Positions 62,793-64,000 of a stretch of DNA of 64,000 nt are shown in pieces (within the stretch, counting starts at the first letter, position 1; every line of letters begins with the position of its first letter). Position numbers and translations under genes: made by a program. Location: the NCBI GenBank assembly GCA_027484085.1, contig JAIXQF010000004.1:898162-962161 (forward strand). The letters are read 5' to 3'. The notes beneath the pieces are model-generated. The model was given only the letters and a program-made list of their open reading frames with translations. It did not search any database and was not told the origin of the DNA. Source of the DNA: Actinomycetales bacterium (GTDB taxonomy: Bacteria > Actinomycetota > Actinomycetes > S36-B12 > UBA5976).

Positions 62793-63979
62793 CAGTCATT
62801 CCTAGATTCAGGTGTGATGCGTCCTCTTCCGAGTCGCCCGATCATTTGCCCGGTTAAGTCTGGTTCTACTTTCACACCTGGGACTCGCACGGATTCGTAC
62901 ACATCAACTATTCGCTTTGCAACTACAGACCAATCAAATTCGGCTGCTCGAAGTTTTCCTTGATGGCATAATTCTGCTCTCTTCGAAGCATCACCGAGTA
63001 AATCACAAATCACTTTCGCCAAGTCATCTGGATTCTCATTTTCAAAAGTGATTCCCGCTTTGCCATGATCCAGCACTCTCTCAAATGCTTCGAGGTCACT
63101 AGCTACTACCGGAGTTCCGGTAGCCATAGCTTCGAGTAACACAATTCCAAATGATTCGCCACCAGTATTTGGCGCAACATAAATTGTTCCAGACGCCAAA
63201 ACACTCGCCTTATCCTGCGGCGCAATCATTCCTAAGACGGTTACGCCCACTCGATCACTTGGCGAAAGATTCCTTAAGACTTTCTCTGGCTCGCCTGGGC
63301 CAGCAATCAAAAGTCGCAGACCTGGATAACTTCGTCGAATCTCTGGATAGGCATCAACCAAAACAGATAGCCCTTTACGAGGTTCATCGCCTCTCCCCAA
63401 GAAAACCAGTGAGAGATTTGCTCCCGGCCAACCAAACATTGGTTTGGAGTTGTCAAACGATGCAAGGTCGACACCATTAGGAATTACCACTGCGTCGCCA
63501 CCAACATGCTTGATCAAAGTTGCCCGAGCCGCTTCACTGACAGCAATTCGGGCGGAAACTTTCTCCATCGCGGTTTGCGCGAGTTTTGAAAGCGTCAACA
63601 TCATTCGCGACTTCTCCATGGAGGAATGCCAGGTTGCAACTATTGGGCCTTTTGCAGCCCAACAAGCTAAAACCGAAAGGCTTGGTGCAAGTGGTTCATG
63701 GACATGAAGCACATCGAACTCGCCTTCCTCAATCCACTTGGAAACCTTTCGCGCAGCAATCGGGCCAAAACTTAATCGGGCCACCGATCCGTTGTATTTG
63801 ACTGCTCTGGGCTTTCCGGTGGACACCACATAATCCGGTAGCAATTCATCAAATTCCGCAGGCGCTAAAACGCTTACGAAGTGGCCCATCTGAATTAAGG
63901 CTTCAGCTAAATCGGCGACATGCGCACTAACGCCACCTGGAACATCCCATGAGTACGGGCAAACGATTCCTATCCTCAT
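62792..63979 (-). CDS. pimA: Phosphatidyl-myo-inositol mannosyltransferase
   Basis: GT4-family, GT-B fold transferase of 395 aa that adds the first mannose from GDP-mannose to phosphatidylinositol on the inner membrane face, starting PIM/lipomannan synthesis. MRIGIVCPYSWDVPGGVSAHVADLAEAL at the N-terminus and HVHEPLAPSLSVLACW match PimA, and the donor-site motif GGESFGIVLLEAMATGTPVVASD is intact. It fits with Ppm1 in this window. Just 21 bp of sequence remain upstream. Confidence 0.93.
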   Translation of the reverse strand: MRIGIVCPYSWDVPGGVSAHVADLAEALIQMGHFVSVLAPAEFDELLPDYVVSTGKPRAVKYNGSVARLSFGPIAARKVSKWIEEGEFDVLHVHEPLAPSLSVLACWAAKGPIVATWHSSMEKSRMMLTLSKLAQTAMEKVSARIAVSEAARATLIKHVGGDAVVIPNGVDLASFDNSKPMFGWPGANLSLVFLGRGDEPRKGLSVLVDAYPEIRRSYPGLRLLIAGPGEPEKVLRNLSPSDRVGVTVLGMIAPQDKASVLASGTIYVAPNTGGESFGIVLLEAMATGTPVVASDLEAFERVLDHGKAGITFENENPDDLAKVICDLLGDASKRAELCHQGKLRAAEFDWSVVAKRIVDVYESVRVPGVKVEPDLTGQMIGRLGRGRITPESRND

Positions 63980-64000
63980 AGCCGCTTACTTCTTACTGGT

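Noticed and set aside
1-64000. Mobile elements, CRISPR arrays, prophage or defence islands
   Set aside because: No transposase, integrase, cas, restriction or toxin-antitoxin gene, and no regularly spaced repeat array was seen; the window is conserved chromosomal backbone.
63980-64000. Possible 3' end of a gene upstream of pimA (AGTAAGAAGTAAGC on the minus strand)
   Set aside because: A TAA can be read here, but 21 bp are too few to support a gene call.

Overview
The window is about 64 kb of chromosomal backbone from an actinobacterium with a moderate base composition, well below the GC-rich norm of the phylum. The phylum call rests on Pup and its ligase PafA, depupylase Dop and the Mpa/ARC ATPase, on mycothiol synthesis (mshC), RbpA, GarA, PimA, polyprenol-phosphate mannose synthase, paired PafB/PafC, and several families largely confined to actinobacteria (DUF3090, the SCO1664 family, DUF5703, the DUF881/DUF1290 module). 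Gene order follows the blocks seen around Rv2136c-Rv2050, Rv1822-Rv1832 and Rv2580c-Rv2610c of Mycobacterium tuberculosis. Packing is very tight, with many 1-8 nt overlaps and convergent genes 4-6 bp apart. Together with the low GC this suggests a streamlined lineage such as freshwater Nanopelagicales (acI); that placement is inference.

Layout. 1-8.4 kb: a partial M20 peptidase, DUF5703, an aldo/keto reductase, uppP, a histidine phosphatase, DUF3090, a SCO1664-family protein with kinase-like motifs, mshC, PAC2 and trmI. 8.4-16 kb: the pupylation block mpa-dop-pup-pafA, two FKBP isomerases and pafBC. 16-25 kb: tatA (missed by the ORF track), tatC, a lipid-kinase-like protein, helY, a 5'-3' exonuclease, an M24 peptidase, lnt and ppm1. 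25-34.4 kb, minus strand: rbpA, gcvP behind a glycine riboswitch, a MerR gene, DUF151, ftsR, garA, gcvH, DUF881-DUF1290-DUF881, a CDP-alcohol phosphatidyltransferase, and a plus-strand tRNA. 34.5-50 kb, minus strand: nusB-efp-pepQ-aroQBKC-aroE-mltG-ruvX-alaS-rarA-aspS-hisS-MBL hydrolase. 50-52 kb, plus strand: membrane cyclophilin and DUF349. 52-64 kb, minus strand: relA-apt-secF-secD, ruvCAB, then pimA-hypothetical-pdxS-pdxT-yebC.

Most notable points. (1) The pupylation genes are complete, but pup abuts pafA directly where prcB/prcA usually lie, and Mpa lacks the C-terminal tyrosine motif that docks on the 20S proteasome, so this looks like a proteasome-independent Pup pathway. (2) At least eleven genes carry TANNNT exactly six bases before the start codon, implying widespread leaderless transcription. 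(3) The tRNA has a leucine anticodon (CAA) but a short class I variable loop. (4) A near-perfect actinobacterial SOS box sits directly in front of ruvC. (5) A single-aptamer glycine riboswitch precedes gcvP. No mobile element, CRISPR array, rRNA or clear prophage remnant was seen.
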